64,000 nucleotides of DNA from Maricaulis parjimensis (GTDB lineage Bacteria > Pseudomonadota > Alphaproteobacteria > Caulobacterales > Maricaulaceae), in NCBI RefSeq assembly GCF_016817355.1, contig NZ_JADOTT010000003.1, forward strand, positions 1 to 64,000, written 5' to 3'. This document shows positions 37,189-45,600 of this stretch, piece by piece (position 1 is the stretch's first letter; every line of letters begins with the position of its first letter). A program made the position numbers and the translations under genes. A model generated the notes under the pieces. It searched no databases. It was not told the DNA's origin and saw only the letters and a program-made list of their open reading frames with translations.

Positions 37189-37934
37189 TACGGGCCTCCC
37201 AGGGATCCGCGGGTTCCCGGCAGGATCTGCAGGGAATCCATGAGGCCGCGCCCGTATTGGGGTGAGGCGCAGCGGGCATCCCCTTCGGGGTCATCACATT
37301 CGATCGTGATCGAATAGGCGATGCCGTAACGTGTGAAGGACACTTCCCGACCGTATTCGGTCTGTTCGGTGCGATAGCCTTCCGGGCCGGAACCGCGAAT
37401 GCGGCGGGCGGAGATCGCCGTATTGGGCTGTGCATGGGCGAGGCGCGTGCAGAACACCTCCACCAGGACATCCTCGCCAGTGATGGAGAGGGTGTAGAAA
37501 TCCCCGCGCGGGAAAATCATGGTCAGCGGTTCCCGGCTGAAGCCGAGGGCGGAATAGGTCGGCACCAGGATCGGCACTTCGGTCTGGGCGAGGCGTTCCG
37601 GGTCGAGATTGCGGGGGACCGGGAACGTCCGCACCTGACGCGACAAACCGACTTCCGGACGAAAATTCTGGGCCGAATTGGCCGCGGCCACGCGGGCATC
37701 GACACGGGCCTGGTCCCAATTGACCTGGACGGCCACCGGTTCGCTCGGCGTGGCCGTCTGCACGGTCTGCGCCTGCAGGGGCTGCAGATTCGACGTGTTG
37801 AGGCGTGTCGGGTCGATCTGGGTCGGGACCGGCTGGCCGGTCGGTTGCGTGGGCACGCTCTGCGCGGCGCTGCTGGCGGAAACCAGCAGCACGACAGCGA
37901 CGGACGTCAGCCACGGATAGCGTCGGGTCATCAA
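37188..37934 (-). CDS. Uncharacterised periplasmic protein
   Basis: 248 residues with a signal peptide ending ASSAAQS. The mature N-terminal third is Gln/Thr/Pro-rich (TQPTGQPVPTQIDPTRLNTS), followed by a globular region with FPRGDFYTLSITGEDVLVEV and two Cys pairs (VFCTRLAHA, IECDDPEGDARCASP). I do not recognise the family. Translational coupling with the M23 peptidase gene suggests a joint envelope role, perhaps as its regulator or partner. Confidence 0.75.
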   Translation of the reverse strand: MMTRRYPWLTSVAVVLLVSASSAAQSVPTQPTGQPVPTQIDPTRLNTSNLQPLQAQTVQTATPSEPVAVQVNWDQARVDARVAAANSAQNFRPEVGLSRQVRTFPVPRNLDPERLAQTEVPILVPTYSALGFSREPLTMIFPRGDFYTLSITGEDVLVEVFCTRLAHAQPNTAISARRIRGSGPEGYRTEQTEYGREVSFTRYGIAYSITIECDDPEGDARCASPQYGRGLMDSLQILPGTRGSLGGP

Positions 37935-38185
37935 TTATCTCCCCCTCGGGACAAGCATAGCGCAGTTTTCCACAAATTGCATGACGCCAGGATGAGCGAA
38001 ATTCCCACCCTGGATTGCAAGCCGCGTGCCTGCAGGCGGCGGGCCCGCCACGCGTTTCATTCTTCGCTAAGGGATTCGGGTGGATCACTTCACCCGCGTT
38101 GGCCGACTATTCAGCGACGCGCCGTTGAATTTGTGCGCTGTTCAGCCTATGTGCACCGCAAAATGTAGTGTCCAGGAGAAGCGCA

Positions 38186-38551
38186 ATGCGCCTCACCATG
38201 ATGAAATGCAAACTCCACCGTGCGGTCGTGACCCAGGCGGATCTGCATTATGAAGGCTCGATCTCGATCGACCGTGATTATCTCGATGCGGCCGGCATCC
38301 TGCCGTACGAGCAGGTGGATGTGCTCAACATCAATAATGGCGAGCGTTTCACCACCTATGCCATCGAAGCGCCGCGCGGCAGCCGCACCTTCGGCATTAA
38401 TGGTGCCGCAGCGCGTCTGGCCCAGCCGGGCGACCGCATCATTGTGGTGGCCTATGCCGAGATGGAAGCGGTCGAGGCGGAGCAATTCCAGCCGACCGTG
38501 GTCCTGCTGGACGAACACAACCAGATCAAGACCAAGCCGCAAGCAGCCTAG
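38186..38551 (+). CDS. panD: Aspartate 1-decarboxylase proenzyme
   Basis: 121 residues. Pyruvoyl-dependent enzyme making beta-alanine for pantothenate. The self-cleavage site Gly-Ser is present in [15 protein letters not shown], and further family motifs are [24 protein letters not shown] and [12 protein letters not shown]. The start at 38186 ([13 protein letters not shown]) is set by AGGAG at 38174-38178; the frame extends 6 codons upstream without support. Monocistronic. Confidence 0.96.
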   Translation: MRLTMMKCKLHRAVVTQADLHYEGSISIDRDYLDAAGILPYEQVDVLNINNGERFTTYAIEAPRGSRTFGINGAAARLAQPGDRIIVVAYAEMEAVEAEQFQPTVVLLDEHNQIKTKPQAA

Positions 38552-38595
38552 CCGGCAGCCGGACGGGGCGATCCCGCGTCCGGCTCTTTTGGCTT

Positions 38596-39306
38596 TCAGT
38601 CCGCGATGCAGAAACTGGCATTGACGGTGGCGGTCACGGTGAGTTCGCCAGCGGCGACGGGTGTGGCGCTGTCCGACACCATGCCGTAGGCGCGTTCCAT
38701 ATAGACCGGCTGCGGCGAATAGCTGTTTTCGCTCATGGAACGGATCCCGCACAGCTCAAACCCGGCGGCATCGGCAAACAGGTCGGCGCGGGCCAGCAGG
38801 CTGGCAATCGCTTCGCGGCGGGCCTCGTCCATCGCGTCATCCGTATTCTCGGCACCAAAGCGGACCGAGTTGATATTATTGGCACCGGCCCCGACCATGG
38901 CATCGATGGCCTGGCCCACCGCGCTGGTGTCGCGCACCTTGGCGGACACGGTATTGCGGGCCTCATAACCGATAATGTCGCGCTGGACCTGGTTATTGGT
39001 CCGGTTTTCCGAATAGACCGGCGACACCGAGAGCTGGGCCGTCTGCATGTCGCTGGCATCGACGCCCGCCCGGCGCAGAGCGGCGAAGACATCATTCATC
39101 ATGCGGGCATTCTCGCGGACCGCCTGTTGGGCATTGTCCGCACGGGTCACGACGCCGGAACTGATCATCGCGTATTCCGGCGCCATCTGAACACTGGCCG
39201 AGGCGGACAGGTTCAGTGTCGGGATATCGGCCTCGCTCTGAGCGAGGGCCGACGGGGCGGCCAAGCTGACCAGGGCGGCGGAGGAAACAAGCAGGGTACG
39301 AAACAT
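38596..39306 (-). CDS. SIMPL (DUF541) domain periplasmic protein
   Basis: 236 residues, signal peptide ending ALAQ. SIMPL features: IPTLNLSASASVQMAPEYAM, VSPVYSENRTNN, IIGYEARNTVSAKVRDTSAV and the C-terminal VTATVNASFCI. Family members (for example BP26-like proteins) assemble in the periplasm or associate with interleukin-1 receptor-associated kinase in the eukaryotic founder; the bacterial function is unclear. AAGGAG precedes ATG 39306. A second SIMPL protein lies at 56400-57170. Confidence 0.88.
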   Translation of the reverse strand: MFRTLLVSSAALVSLAAPSALAQSEADIPTLNLSASASVQMAPEYAMISSGVVTRADNAQQAVRENARMMNDVFAALRRAGVDASDMQTAQLSVSPVYSENRTNNQVQRDIIGYEARNTVSAKVRDTSAVGQAIDAMVGAGANNINSVRFGAENTDDAMDEARREAIASLLARADLFADAAGFELCGIRSMSENSYSPQPVYMERAYGMVSDSATPVAAGELTVTATVNASFCIAD

Positions 39307-39516
39307 GGGTGCGCTCCTTTTGGGGGCTGTCAGGCAGACCGGTGCGGGCCGGTGTGTTGGATCATGTCCTAACCCGAACATGTGACGCCTGTCTGCAGCC
39401 TGAACGCGCGGGCCCGACAATCGCCACCATGATTGCGCCTGTGTCATGAAAGCGTGCAATCCCGGCTTGGCGCGCGCCGCCACACCTCGTATTCCTTGCC
39501 CACGCGCCATCCGCGC

Positions 39517-39593
39517 GGGCCTGTAGCTCAATTGGTTAGAGCCGGCGGCTCATAACCGCTTGGTTGGGGGTTCGAGTCCCTCCGGGCCCACCA
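39517..39593 (+). tRNA. tRNA with CAT anticodon, probably tRNA-Ile2 (lysidine type) or elongator tRNA-Met
   Basis: 77 nt including encoded CCA. Acceptor GGGCCTG pairs with CGGGCCC, D-arm GCTCAATTGGTTAGAGC, anticodon loop CTCATAA (anticodon 39551-39553), T-arm with GGTTCGAGTCC. The GGGCCTGTAGCTCA 5' end is that of alphaproteobacterial isoleucine tRNAs, favouring Ile2, whose C34 would be modified by TilS; Met cannot be excluded by eye. Not an initiator tRNA: position 1 pairs with 72. The 3' end is the attachment site of the island that follows. Confidence 0.93.
39579..39593 (+). other. attL: left copy of the 15-bp att core inside the tRNA 3' end
   Basis: CCTCCGGGCCCACCA at the tRNA tail is repeated exactly at 41103-41117. 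The bases beyond differ on both sides, so the duplication is 15 bp and brackets an AT-richer segment, the usual footprint of a tyrosine-recombinase integration at a tRNA. Confidence 0.85.
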
Positions 39594-39599
39594 AATCTT

Positions 39600-39623
39600 T
39601 TTAAGTACTTGAAACTACTTACT
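39600..39623 (+). repeat. Left 24-bp subterminal repeat (possible integrase arm site)
   Basis: TTTAAGTACTTGAAAC is the first part; 21 of 24 positions equal 41069-41092 in the same orientation. Six bp from the att core. Confidence 0.7.
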
Positions 39624-39720
39624 AAAAGAACGCTCCGAAACTTACAAACTTTTTGGGATTTTGGTGCCTCGGATGGTTGGTGTCGTTCCAGTCTTTTCGG
39701 GGCGAGGGGAATGGTCTTGC

Positions 39721-39734
39721 TTCGTTTGAACGAA
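39721..39734. promoter_or_regulatory. Palindrome upstream of the HEPN gene
   Basis: TTCGTT-TG-AACGAA, 6-bp arms, about 90 bp upstream of the preferred start. It could bind a regulator; no promoter elements can be fixed around it. Confidence 0.3.
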
Positions 39735-39825
39735 ATTGTGGACGTACAGCTCGCGTTGCGGCGCTTGAGTTGTTCTTTTGATTGCGTTCAACTTTTACTT
39801 GGTTCGACGGATTGGAGCGCACGAA

Positions 39826-41007
39826 ATGGTGGGAGATGCGTCAAGGGAAGTGATTGTCCGGGTTCAGTCCCACTTTCGTGAACATGAGCACAGCTCGATT
39901 GACATAGATGTCCTACTTCACGGACCTATCCCTGAGTTTGGCCTTTACTCGAATTTGCTCAGGGAAGTGCGAAGCGACCCTTGGACCAAGAGGTTCGAAG
40001 GCCGAAAAGTGCCGACGAGCTATGGAGCTCGCGGAATTGGAGAGCGGGACATTGCCCGTTTCCTGCTGTGGACGATGGGCCCGGATGGTGACCTTGACGC
40101 TGCGGTAGAAAAATTTGAGCAAACCATCGACGGTGAGAGCCTTCGTTTTGTCGTCGTGGTGCCGTTGATGCGAATGGAACTTCTACAAAGTCGGCAGCTA
40201 TCCAACGGTGTGTTTGCAGCAGCAACCATTTCAGATGTTCGTGATCTTCCGGCGTCTCTGCTTTCGCTAATGTCTGACACCATTCCGGGTCTTAGCGCGG
40301 ATGACACTGCTGCATTGGTTTTTGAAACGAGGTTGGCGCCGGTGTTCACAGAAACTGGGCCGGGTTTGCCCCAGAGCTGGCTTGGGGAAGTAGCGCGGGT
40401 AAAATCCGAAATTGACGAAGTGGTCCGGGTCATCGCGCTCTCCAGAAACACCGGAATTCGCAAATTGCCATACTTCACTTACACAGATTTTGGTCCTGAT
40501 CTCGGCTACTCTCCCACAGGAAATGAGGCGTACCACCACATAATGCCGGAGTTGTTTTCAATCGAACCGGTCGCAGAAAGAATCGACAAACTCATTGCTC
40601 TGCCAACCAAGACTCGTGAGCTATTGTCGCGTATTCTGGAAAGATATCATCGATCTTTGCTGGACAGGGACGATGTGGACCGTTCGATAAATCTGACTAT
40701 TGCGCTCGAAAGTTTATTCATTGGCGATAATAGTAGTGAGATCAGTCATAGGATTGCTGAACGGGCTTCTTGGTTGCTTGGCGAGGACGTAGAAAAGCGG
40801 CTCGAGATTTTCGGTGTGATGAAAGCGATTTATGGCGCGCGATCAACCGCCGCTCACCAGGGAAAGTTGAAGCGAGGATTCGACGTAGGTCTACTCGATC
40901 AAGCGGCCGACATTTTCGTTCGCGCAGTCGACAAAATTTTGACACTGCAAAGTAGGCCGAACGAAGATGCGTGGAAGCGCATAGTGCTTGGTGGTGAATT
41001 TAAGTGA
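39826..41007 (+). CDS. Apea-like HEPN domain protein, possible defence effector
   Basis: 393 residues from ATG 39826, set by GGAG 8 nt upstream; a TTG at 39778 would add 16 residues. The N-terminal two thirds (to about 255) match no family I know. The C-terminal 110 residues look like an Apea-type HEPN domain: LLSRILERYHRSLLDRDD, INLTIALESLFIGD, ISHRIAERASWLLGED and YGARSTAAHQGKLK, which holds the R-x4-H ribonuclease motif (R339, H344). HEPN RNases act in toxin-antitoxin, abortive-infection and CRISPR-linked systems, and ApeA itself is an anti-phage protein. AT-rich codons and position on a tRNA island support acquisition by transfer; activity is inferred. Confidence 0.75.
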   Translation: MVGDASREVIVRVQSHFREHEHSSIDIDVLLHGPIPEFGLYSNLLREVRSDPWTKRFEGRKVPTSYGARGIGERDIARFLLWTMGPDGDLDAAVEKFEQTIDGESLRFVVVVPLMRMELLQSRQLSNGVFAAATISDVRDLPASLLSLMSDTIPGLSADDTAALVFETRLAPVFTETGPGLPQSWLGEVARVKSEIDEVVRVIALSRNTGIRKLPYFTYTDFGPDLGYSPTGNEAYHHIMPELFSIEPVAERIDKLIALPTKTRELLSRILERYHRSLLDRDDVDRSINLTIALESLFIGDNSSEISHRIAERASWLLGEDVEKRLEIFGVMKAIYGARSTAAHQGKLKRGFDVGLLDQAADIFVRAVDKILTLQSRPNEDAWKRIVLGGEFK

Positions 41008-41068
41008 GGTTTGTAACTTCACTTGTAACTCATTGAAACGCATCACATGGTTTGTAAGATTTTTCCCA

Positions 41069-41092
41069 TTTAAGTAATTGAAAATATTTACT
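41069..41092 (+). repeat. Right 24-bp subterminal repeat (possible integrase arm site)
   Basis: Matches 39600-39623 at 21 of 24 positions, direct orientation, 10 bp from the right att core. Confidence 0.7.
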
Positions 41093-41102
41093 TTACATGA
41101 CT

Positions 41103-41117
41103 CCTCCGGGCCCACCA
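41103..41117 (+). other. attR: right copy of the 15-bp att core
   Basis: CCTCCGGGCCCACCA, identical to the tRNA 3' end at 39579-39593, but without the rest of a tRNA. The region 41118-41251 beyond it is high-GC non-coding chromosome with small hairpins (for example CGAACCC/GGGTTCG at 41199-41215, a possible end signal for the S41 gene). Confidence 0.85.
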
Positions 41118-41251
41118 TTTCCTCGATCTTACGGCAGTGCGCTGCGCGAAAGTCGCCGACGGGGCGGCCCATCAGGGGCCGACGCGCCGGCGCGCTTGCG
41201 AACCCTGCGGGTTCGGCCATGTCGCTCATCTCCGAAATTTGGACCAGACGC

Positions 41252-42523
41252 CTATTCAGACCGCACGGCAATATCGTCGATGACCCACTCCAAAACCGGG
41301 TCGCGGGCCATCCGGTAGTCGTCCGCAGTCGTCGCAATCCGGACATCGGGTGCCAGGGCTTCGTCAACGGGTTCGGCGAAGCAGAAGCGGCGCTTGGAAT
41401 AAGTGATCAGGAAGCCGGAATTGGGCAGGTTGAACTGGCCCATGTCCTGATAGCCGCACGGTGTGGCACCGGTCGGCTCGCCGACCCGGCGGGCATTGAG
41501 CAAGTCGGCATATTGAGCGGAATTGGACATGGCCGCGGAGAAGGTGATGCCGCTGGTCAGCACATAGACCCCATTCTGCCAGTCCAGCGTATCGACGAGA
41601 TTGAGGTACTCGGCCAGCAGCAGTCCGACATAGAAATTGCCGCCAAAATTCTCGCGGAAATCGATCGCGATATTGCGAATGCCCCGGGCTTCGAGCACCT
41701 CGGCGACCGATTGGGCGAAGGCGTCCATCGCGTCCTCGGACGGATAACTGTCAAACCGGATATATCCCAGATTTTTATCGTCGAGCGCCGCGAAGCGAAT
41801 GCCCGGGGCCTCGATCACATCCGGGCCTGGACCCATCGGCTGGCGATAGCTGATGTGCTGGTCCACACGCTCGCGAAACGCTTGCGTGGTGACAGCGTCA
41901 AGGGAAAGCGTTTGCCGCCTGCCGTCCTTTTCAAGGGTGATGCGGGTGGTCGACGCGCTTGGCGACAGGCCGATGGCGTGCCCGAGTTCGGCAATGGTGA
42001 GATACATCCCTACCCGGACAGCTTCGGAATGCGGGTTCTCGACGAAGGGGAGATAGGGCGCCAATTGCTCCAGAACGGCGTCCATCTCTTGGCCATTCCA
42101 GTGGGTGATCCGGGCGCCCAGCAGGGCGATGTTGTCCCGGGATGTTGCGACGATGAGGGCCTCGCCTCCGATCCATCTCACCTCGATCGGATAGCGGTGA
42201 TAGCCGGAGCCCCAGAGCGGCATGGCGGTATGCCCGTCACCGATCGCGTGCGTTATGCGCATGAGCGACGCCACGATCTGGGGATCCGACAGGGAGGGCA
42301 ATGATGCCGTGAGCGCATCGACCTGACTGTAGAACCGGTCGCGCGGCAGAGAGTGGAAGAGGTCGATATGCCGGGCTTCCAGCGTCTCCGCATAGACTTC
42401 GATATCTTCCTGCCATGCGATCTGGCGCTCGTCCTGAAAGGCGTGGGCGTTCGGGGCGGTCGCCAGCAGGGCGCCCAACAGGAGGAGGCTGCGCGGCGCG
42501 TGTTTGGTTAGGTCTGAAATCAT
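41252..42523 (-). CDS. S41 family peptidase-like secreted protein
   Basis: 423 residues, signal peptide ending NAHA. The C-terminal half has the tail-specific protease core: LGYIRFDSYPSEDAMDAFAQ, IAIDFRENFGGN, and LTSGITFSAAMSNSAQYADL with the probable nucleophile Ser in TFSAA, followed by RVGEPTGATPCGYQDM. A central PDZ-like stretch (about 120-230) precedes it. Probably a periplasmic serine hydrolase or peptidase; substrate unknown. The lysine of the usual Ser-Lys dyad cannot be placed with certainty. Confidence 0.78.
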   Translation of the reverse strand: MISDLTKHAPRSLLLLGALLATAPNAHAFQDERQIAWQEDIEVYAETLEARHIDLFHSLPRDRFYSQVDALTASLPSLSDPQIVASLMRITHAIGDGHTAMPLWGSGYHRYPIEVRWIGGEALIVATSRDNIALLGARITHWNGQEMDAVLEQLAPYLPFVENPHSEAVRVGMYLTIAELGHAIGLSPSASTTRITLEKDGRRQTLSLDAVTTQAFRERVDQHISYRQPMGPGPDVIEAPGIRFAALDDKNLGYIRFDSYPSEDAMDAFAQSVAEVLEARGIRNIAIDFRENFGGNFYVGLLLAEYLNLVDTLDWQNGVYVLTSGITFSAAMSNSAQYADLLNARRVGEPTGATPCGYQDMGQFNLPNSGFLITYSKRRFCFAEPVDEALAPDVRIATTADDYRMARDPVLEWVIDDIAVRSE

Positions 42524-42734
42524 CTGTCAGTCTCGTTTTGTCAGGGTGTCTTGCCATGGCCTGCGAATGGGCAAGCGGTCGAGCAGACTTTCATTGGTTT
42601 GGTCTCTACTGGCACGGCACTGGGCGGCTGAACACGACACCAACCCGACACCGATCCGTCAGCCTGCAATCGCGTCGGGTCGGACCCGTGTCGACACGCC
42701 CGGTCCAGCAGGATGACGGCGCTGGTATCTGTGT

Positions 42735-42753
42735 CCCAGTCTGTCAGACTGGG
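42735..42753 (+). other. Hairpin in the leader of the membrane-protein gene
   Basis: CCCAGTCT-GTC-AGACTGGG, 24 bp before the GTG start. Too far from a U-tract to be a terminator; may affect translation. Confidence 0.35.
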
Positions 42754-42776
42754 GCCGGGCCTGCAGGGGGGATTCC

Positions 42777-43499
42777 GTGACTGAAAAAATCGGTGTTGAT
42801 GATCTGGCCGAGGATGTCTTCGGTCTGAACATCCGGGGCTTGCGTTCCATCGGCGTGATCTGGATCCGTCCGGCGGTCTATTTCAGCGCGGCGCAGGATG
42901 CTGGCTGGGACGGACGGTTCACGCCGTCCATTCGATTGTGGCTGTCCTTGATTGCCCTGACCTCCCTGTTCCAATTCATCTGGATCGGAAGCGACACGCC
43001 CTTGGTGGCCGCCTATGCGGAGGGGTTCCGCAATGCGGGTCTTGTGCCGCCGGAGGGCATGACCCTCCAACAATTGGGTGAGCGGGCCGCACTGTGGATC
43101 TATGCCCTTGCGCCCATGGTCCAGCTTGCCCTCTTTCTCCTTGTCCTGGGCTTCTTCCCCTTCTGGGGCGAGCGCGCCACCTACAGCCTGGCGCTCCGGC
43201 GCGTGTTCGGCGTGATGATCCCCAGTGCCACCCTGCTGGTGCTCTTCTTGCCCGCCCTGGCGCTGGTCCCGTCATCCCAGGTCGCCATGATCGGCTACGT
43301 GATCGGCGCGGTGACCTTCCTGCTGGATGCGCTGACCGGCTACCGCGCGGCCTTTCCGGTCGCCTCGGCCTTCGGTCGGCTTTGGCGGGCGGCCTTGCTG
43401 GCTCTGTGCATCCTGATCCTGAACGTGATTGCGAATGTCGGCGCCCAGATCGCCGGGATTGTCCTGGTGAGCTACCAGTTCGGCCTGTCCGCCGGGTGA
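42777..43499 (+). CDS. Uncharacterised integral membrane protein
   Basis: 240 residues, GTG start at 42777 with GGGGGG 7 nt upstream. Four or five membrane helices at about 55-75, 112-133, 148-168, 175-192 and 205-232. The N-terminal RGLRSIGVIWIRPAVYFSAA followed by FTPSIRLWLSLIAL recalls the start of DUF3667-like proteins, but I cannot assign a family. Transport, assembly or regulatory roles are all possible. The vanadium-haloperoxidase-type gene follows at 136 bp. Confidence 0.65.
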   Translation: MTEKIGVDDLAEDVFGLNIRGLRSIGVIWIRPAVYFSAAQDAGWDGRFTPSIRLWLSLIALTSLFQFIWIGSDTPLVAAYAEGFRNAGLVPPEGMTLQQLGERAALWIYALAPMVQLALFLLVLGFFPFWGERATYSLALRRVFGVMIPSATLLVLFLPALALVPSSQVAMIGYVIGAVTFLLDALTGYRAAFPVASAFGRLWRAALLALCILILNVIANVGAQIAGIVLVSYQFGLSAG

Positions 43500-43635
43500 T
43501 GCGGGCGGGATGAATCCCCTGCGACCGGTGCGCCAACCGGATGCGCCCTGTGTGAACCTCCCGCGACAATCTCAGCCAAGGCCTTGATTGCGTTGCGTCA
43601 GGGGATCAACCTGCGCGCGACAGGGGAGAGTTGTC

Positions 43636-45144
43636 ATGTTGTCCATGGTTGTGGCTTTGGGTCTGGGTTCGGCGCTGATGAAGCAGGTGCCGCCGCCGGC
43701 CGATGCGTCCGCGATCCAGCAATGTACCGATCTGGCCGGCGATGAGGCGTTCGAGCCGAGCGCCGCCTATCACTGGACGGATGTGCTGCTGGAAGTGTCG
43801 GCGCGTGAGGTTTTGCAGGTGGGCGCGCGGCCGACCGTATTGTCGCGCCAGATGGCGATCGTGGAAACCGCCATGTTCGATGCCTGGGCCGCCTATGACG
43901 ATGCGGCGGTCGGCACGCGCTATGGCGCGGCGCTGCGCCGCCCGGAGGGTGAGCGAACCGAGGCCAATAAGCAGATCGCGATTGCCTTTGCCAGCTATGT
44001 CGCCCTGCTCGACCAATTCCCCAGCCTGGAAGACCATATCCGGACCCGTTTTGCCGATGCCGGTTTCGATCCGGATTTCGCCGGGCGCGATCCGGCCACG
44101 CCGGAAGGGATTGGCCGGCTCGCCGCCGAGGCCGTGATCGCCGCGCGTCATCATGACGGGGCCAACCAGCTGGGCGATGAGGCCGGTTCCGACGGCACGC
44201 CCTATTCGCAATACATCATGTACCGCCCGGCCAATCACCCCAATGTAATCCTGGATGCCGACCGCTGGCAGCCGATCCCGGCGTCTGACGGGATGGGCGG
44301 CACGGCGGTGCAGTCCTGGCTGACGCCGCACTGGTACCGTGTCCAGACGTTCGGCCTTGAAAGCAGTGACCAGTTCCGGGCACCGCCGCCGCCCCTGGTC
44401 GGCAGCGAGCAGCTGGAAGCCGAGGCCCTGCAGGTCGAGGAAATGAATGCCAATCTCTCCAACGAGGAGAAGGCGCTGGTCGAATTCATGCGGGATGGGC
44501 CGGCCTCGACAGGCCAGTCCGGCCATTGGCTGCAAATGGCCCAGGTCGTGTCCTGCCGGGACCGCAATGATCTGGACACGGATGTGCGGATGTATTTCGC
44601 CGTCGCCAATGTCTCCATGGATGCCTTCATCGCCTCCTGGGACAGCAAAATCTATTACGACACCTCGCGCCCCTGGACGCTGATCCGGCATTATCGCGGC
44701 GAGGAAGTGATCGAGGCCTGGGGTGGTCCGGGCCAGGGTACGGTCGAAGTGACGGCCACGGAATGGCATCCCTATTCGCCGCGCACCTTCCCGACCCCGC
44801 CTTTTGGCGGCTATCCGTCCGGGCATTCCACCATCTCCGCTGCCGCAGCGGACACGCTGCGCCGTTTCACCGGGGATGATGAATTCGGTTATTCCGTGGA
44901 AGTGCAGGCCGGAGCGATGACCGAGCCGGGCTATGAACACACACCGGTGGTCCTGGAATTCCCGACCTTCACCGAGACCGCCGAGATGGCCGGTATTTCC
45001 CGCCTCTTGGGTGGCTATCACATCATGGCGGACAATGTGGAAGGCCTGGCGATGGGGCGGCGCGTGTCGGCATATGACTGGCCTATCATCCAGTCCTATT
45101 TCGACGGGACCGCGGAGATTGCGGATCCGGTCCGTCCGGACTGA
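43636..45144 (+). CDS. Vanadium-dependent haloperoxidase / PAP2-like enzyme
   Basis: 502 residues from ATG 43636 (GGGGAGAG upstream), with an N-terminal hydrophobic leader. The three phosphatase/haloperoxidase motifs are in the C-terminal half: K and RP in KIYYDTSRPWTLIRHY, PSGHS in PFGGYPSGHSTIS, and SR-x5-H in GISRLLGGYHIMADN. The N-terminal helical half (AREVLQVGARPTVLSRQMAI) is typical of bacterial vanadium-haloperoxidase relatives of this size. It could oxidise halides with vanadate in the periplasm or act as a phosphatase. A TTG at 43588 would give a longer, poorer start. Confidence 0.82.
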   Translation: MLSMVVALGLGSALMKQVPPPADASAIQQCTDLAGDEAFEPSAAYHWTDVLLEVSAREVLQVGARPTVLSRQMAIVETAMFDAWAAYDDAAVGTRYGAALRRPEGERTEANKQIAIAFASYVALLDQFPSLEDHIRTRFADAGFDPDFAGRDPATPEGIGRLAAEAVIAARHHDGANQLGDEAGSDGTPYSQYIMYRPANHPNVILDADRWQPIPASDGMGGTAVQSWLTPHWYRVQTFGLESSDQFRAPPPPLVGSEQLEAEALQVEEMNANLSNEEKALVEFMRDGPASTGQSGHWLQMAQVVSCRDRNDLDTDVRMYFAVANVSMDAFIASWDSKIYYDTSRPWTLIRHYRGEEVIEAWGGPGQGTVEVTATEWHPYSPRTFPTPPFGGYPSGHSTISAAAADTLRRFTGDDEFGYSVEVQAGAMTEPGYEHTPVVLEFPTFTETAEMAGISRLLGGYHIMADNVEGLAMGRRVSAYDWPIIQSYFDGTAEIADPVRPD

Positions 45145-45153
45145 TTGCAGCGG

Positions 45154-45600
45154 TCAGCCGGCCTTGCGCTGGCGCTCCTGCCAGACATCAGCGCTGTGGG
45201 ACCGGGATGATGCCGGCGGGCCTTGCTCGCCGGTCTGCAATTCCAGCCAGTCACGGGCCTCGGCCTTGGAATTGAAGATCTCGATCTTGCCGTCTTGCGC
45301 CCGCGTCAGTTCGGCCATGCGTTCGGTGAAATCACGCTGATCGGCCAAGCAGATCACGGCCGCGGTGAAATCCTTGAGCAGGGCAGAGATCGCCCGGGCG
45401 CGGTATTCGAACTCATCCTCGTCGAGAATGAAGGCGACCAGCCGGACATCGCAGAGAATCTTGGGGGTGGGGAAATGCGTTTGCATGCGGCGGACGGACT
45501 GCACGATCTGCGGTTCGTCCTCATGGAAGATCTCGCCTGACGCGTAGAGTTCCATCGTATCGCCGACGGGTCTCAGTTCGAAACCGTCTTCGGTATACAT
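45154..45600 (-). CDS. SpoIIAA/STAS-like small protein
   Basis: 148 residues. GFELRPVGDTMELYASGEIF, an alpha segment (IVQSVRRMQTHF), then PKILCDVRLVAFILDEDEF and RARAISALLKDFTAAVICLA give the alternating beta-alpha pattern of SpoIIAA-like STAS folds. The tail (GPPASSRSHSADVW) is disordered. Such proteins often sense or relay signals by partner binding. The partial gene at the right edge (63790) has a similar plan. It converges with the haloperoxidase gene, 9 bp apart. Confidence 0.55.
   Translation of the reverse strand: MYTEDGFELRPVGDTMELYASGEIFHEDEPQIVQSVRRMQTHFPTPKILCDVRLVAFILDEDEFEYRARAISALLKDFTAAVICLADQRDFTERMAELTRAQDGKIEIFNSKAEARDWLELQTGEQGPPASSRSHSADVWQERQRKAG

Larger units (their letters stand above)
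39594..41117 (+). mobile_element. Minimal tRNA-integrated genomic island carrying one HEPN gene
   Basis: A 1,524-bp insertion between the tRNA 3' end and its 15-bp duplicate. Base composition and codon use are clearly more AT-rich than the flanking chromosome, on both coding and non-coding parts. A 24-bp imperfect direct repeat sits just inside each end (39600-39623 and 41069-41092). The only gene is the HEPN-domain CDS at 39826-41007; there is no integrase, excisionase or transposase, so mobilisation must have been in trans or the recombinase was lost. The 5' 230 bp are non-coding apart from a palindrome TTCGTTTGAACGAA at 39721-39734. Confidence 0.8.

Noticed and set aside
39564-39881. 105-codon frame starting inside the tRNA
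   Set aside because: Begins in the tRNA anticodon arm, spans the att site and overlaps the HEPN gene in another frame; no ribosome site.
39826-41007. HEPN gene as one half of a HEPN-MNT toxin-antitoxin pair
   Set aside because: No nucleotidyltransferase-like gene is adjacent within the island, and the Apea-like form is usually encoded alone.
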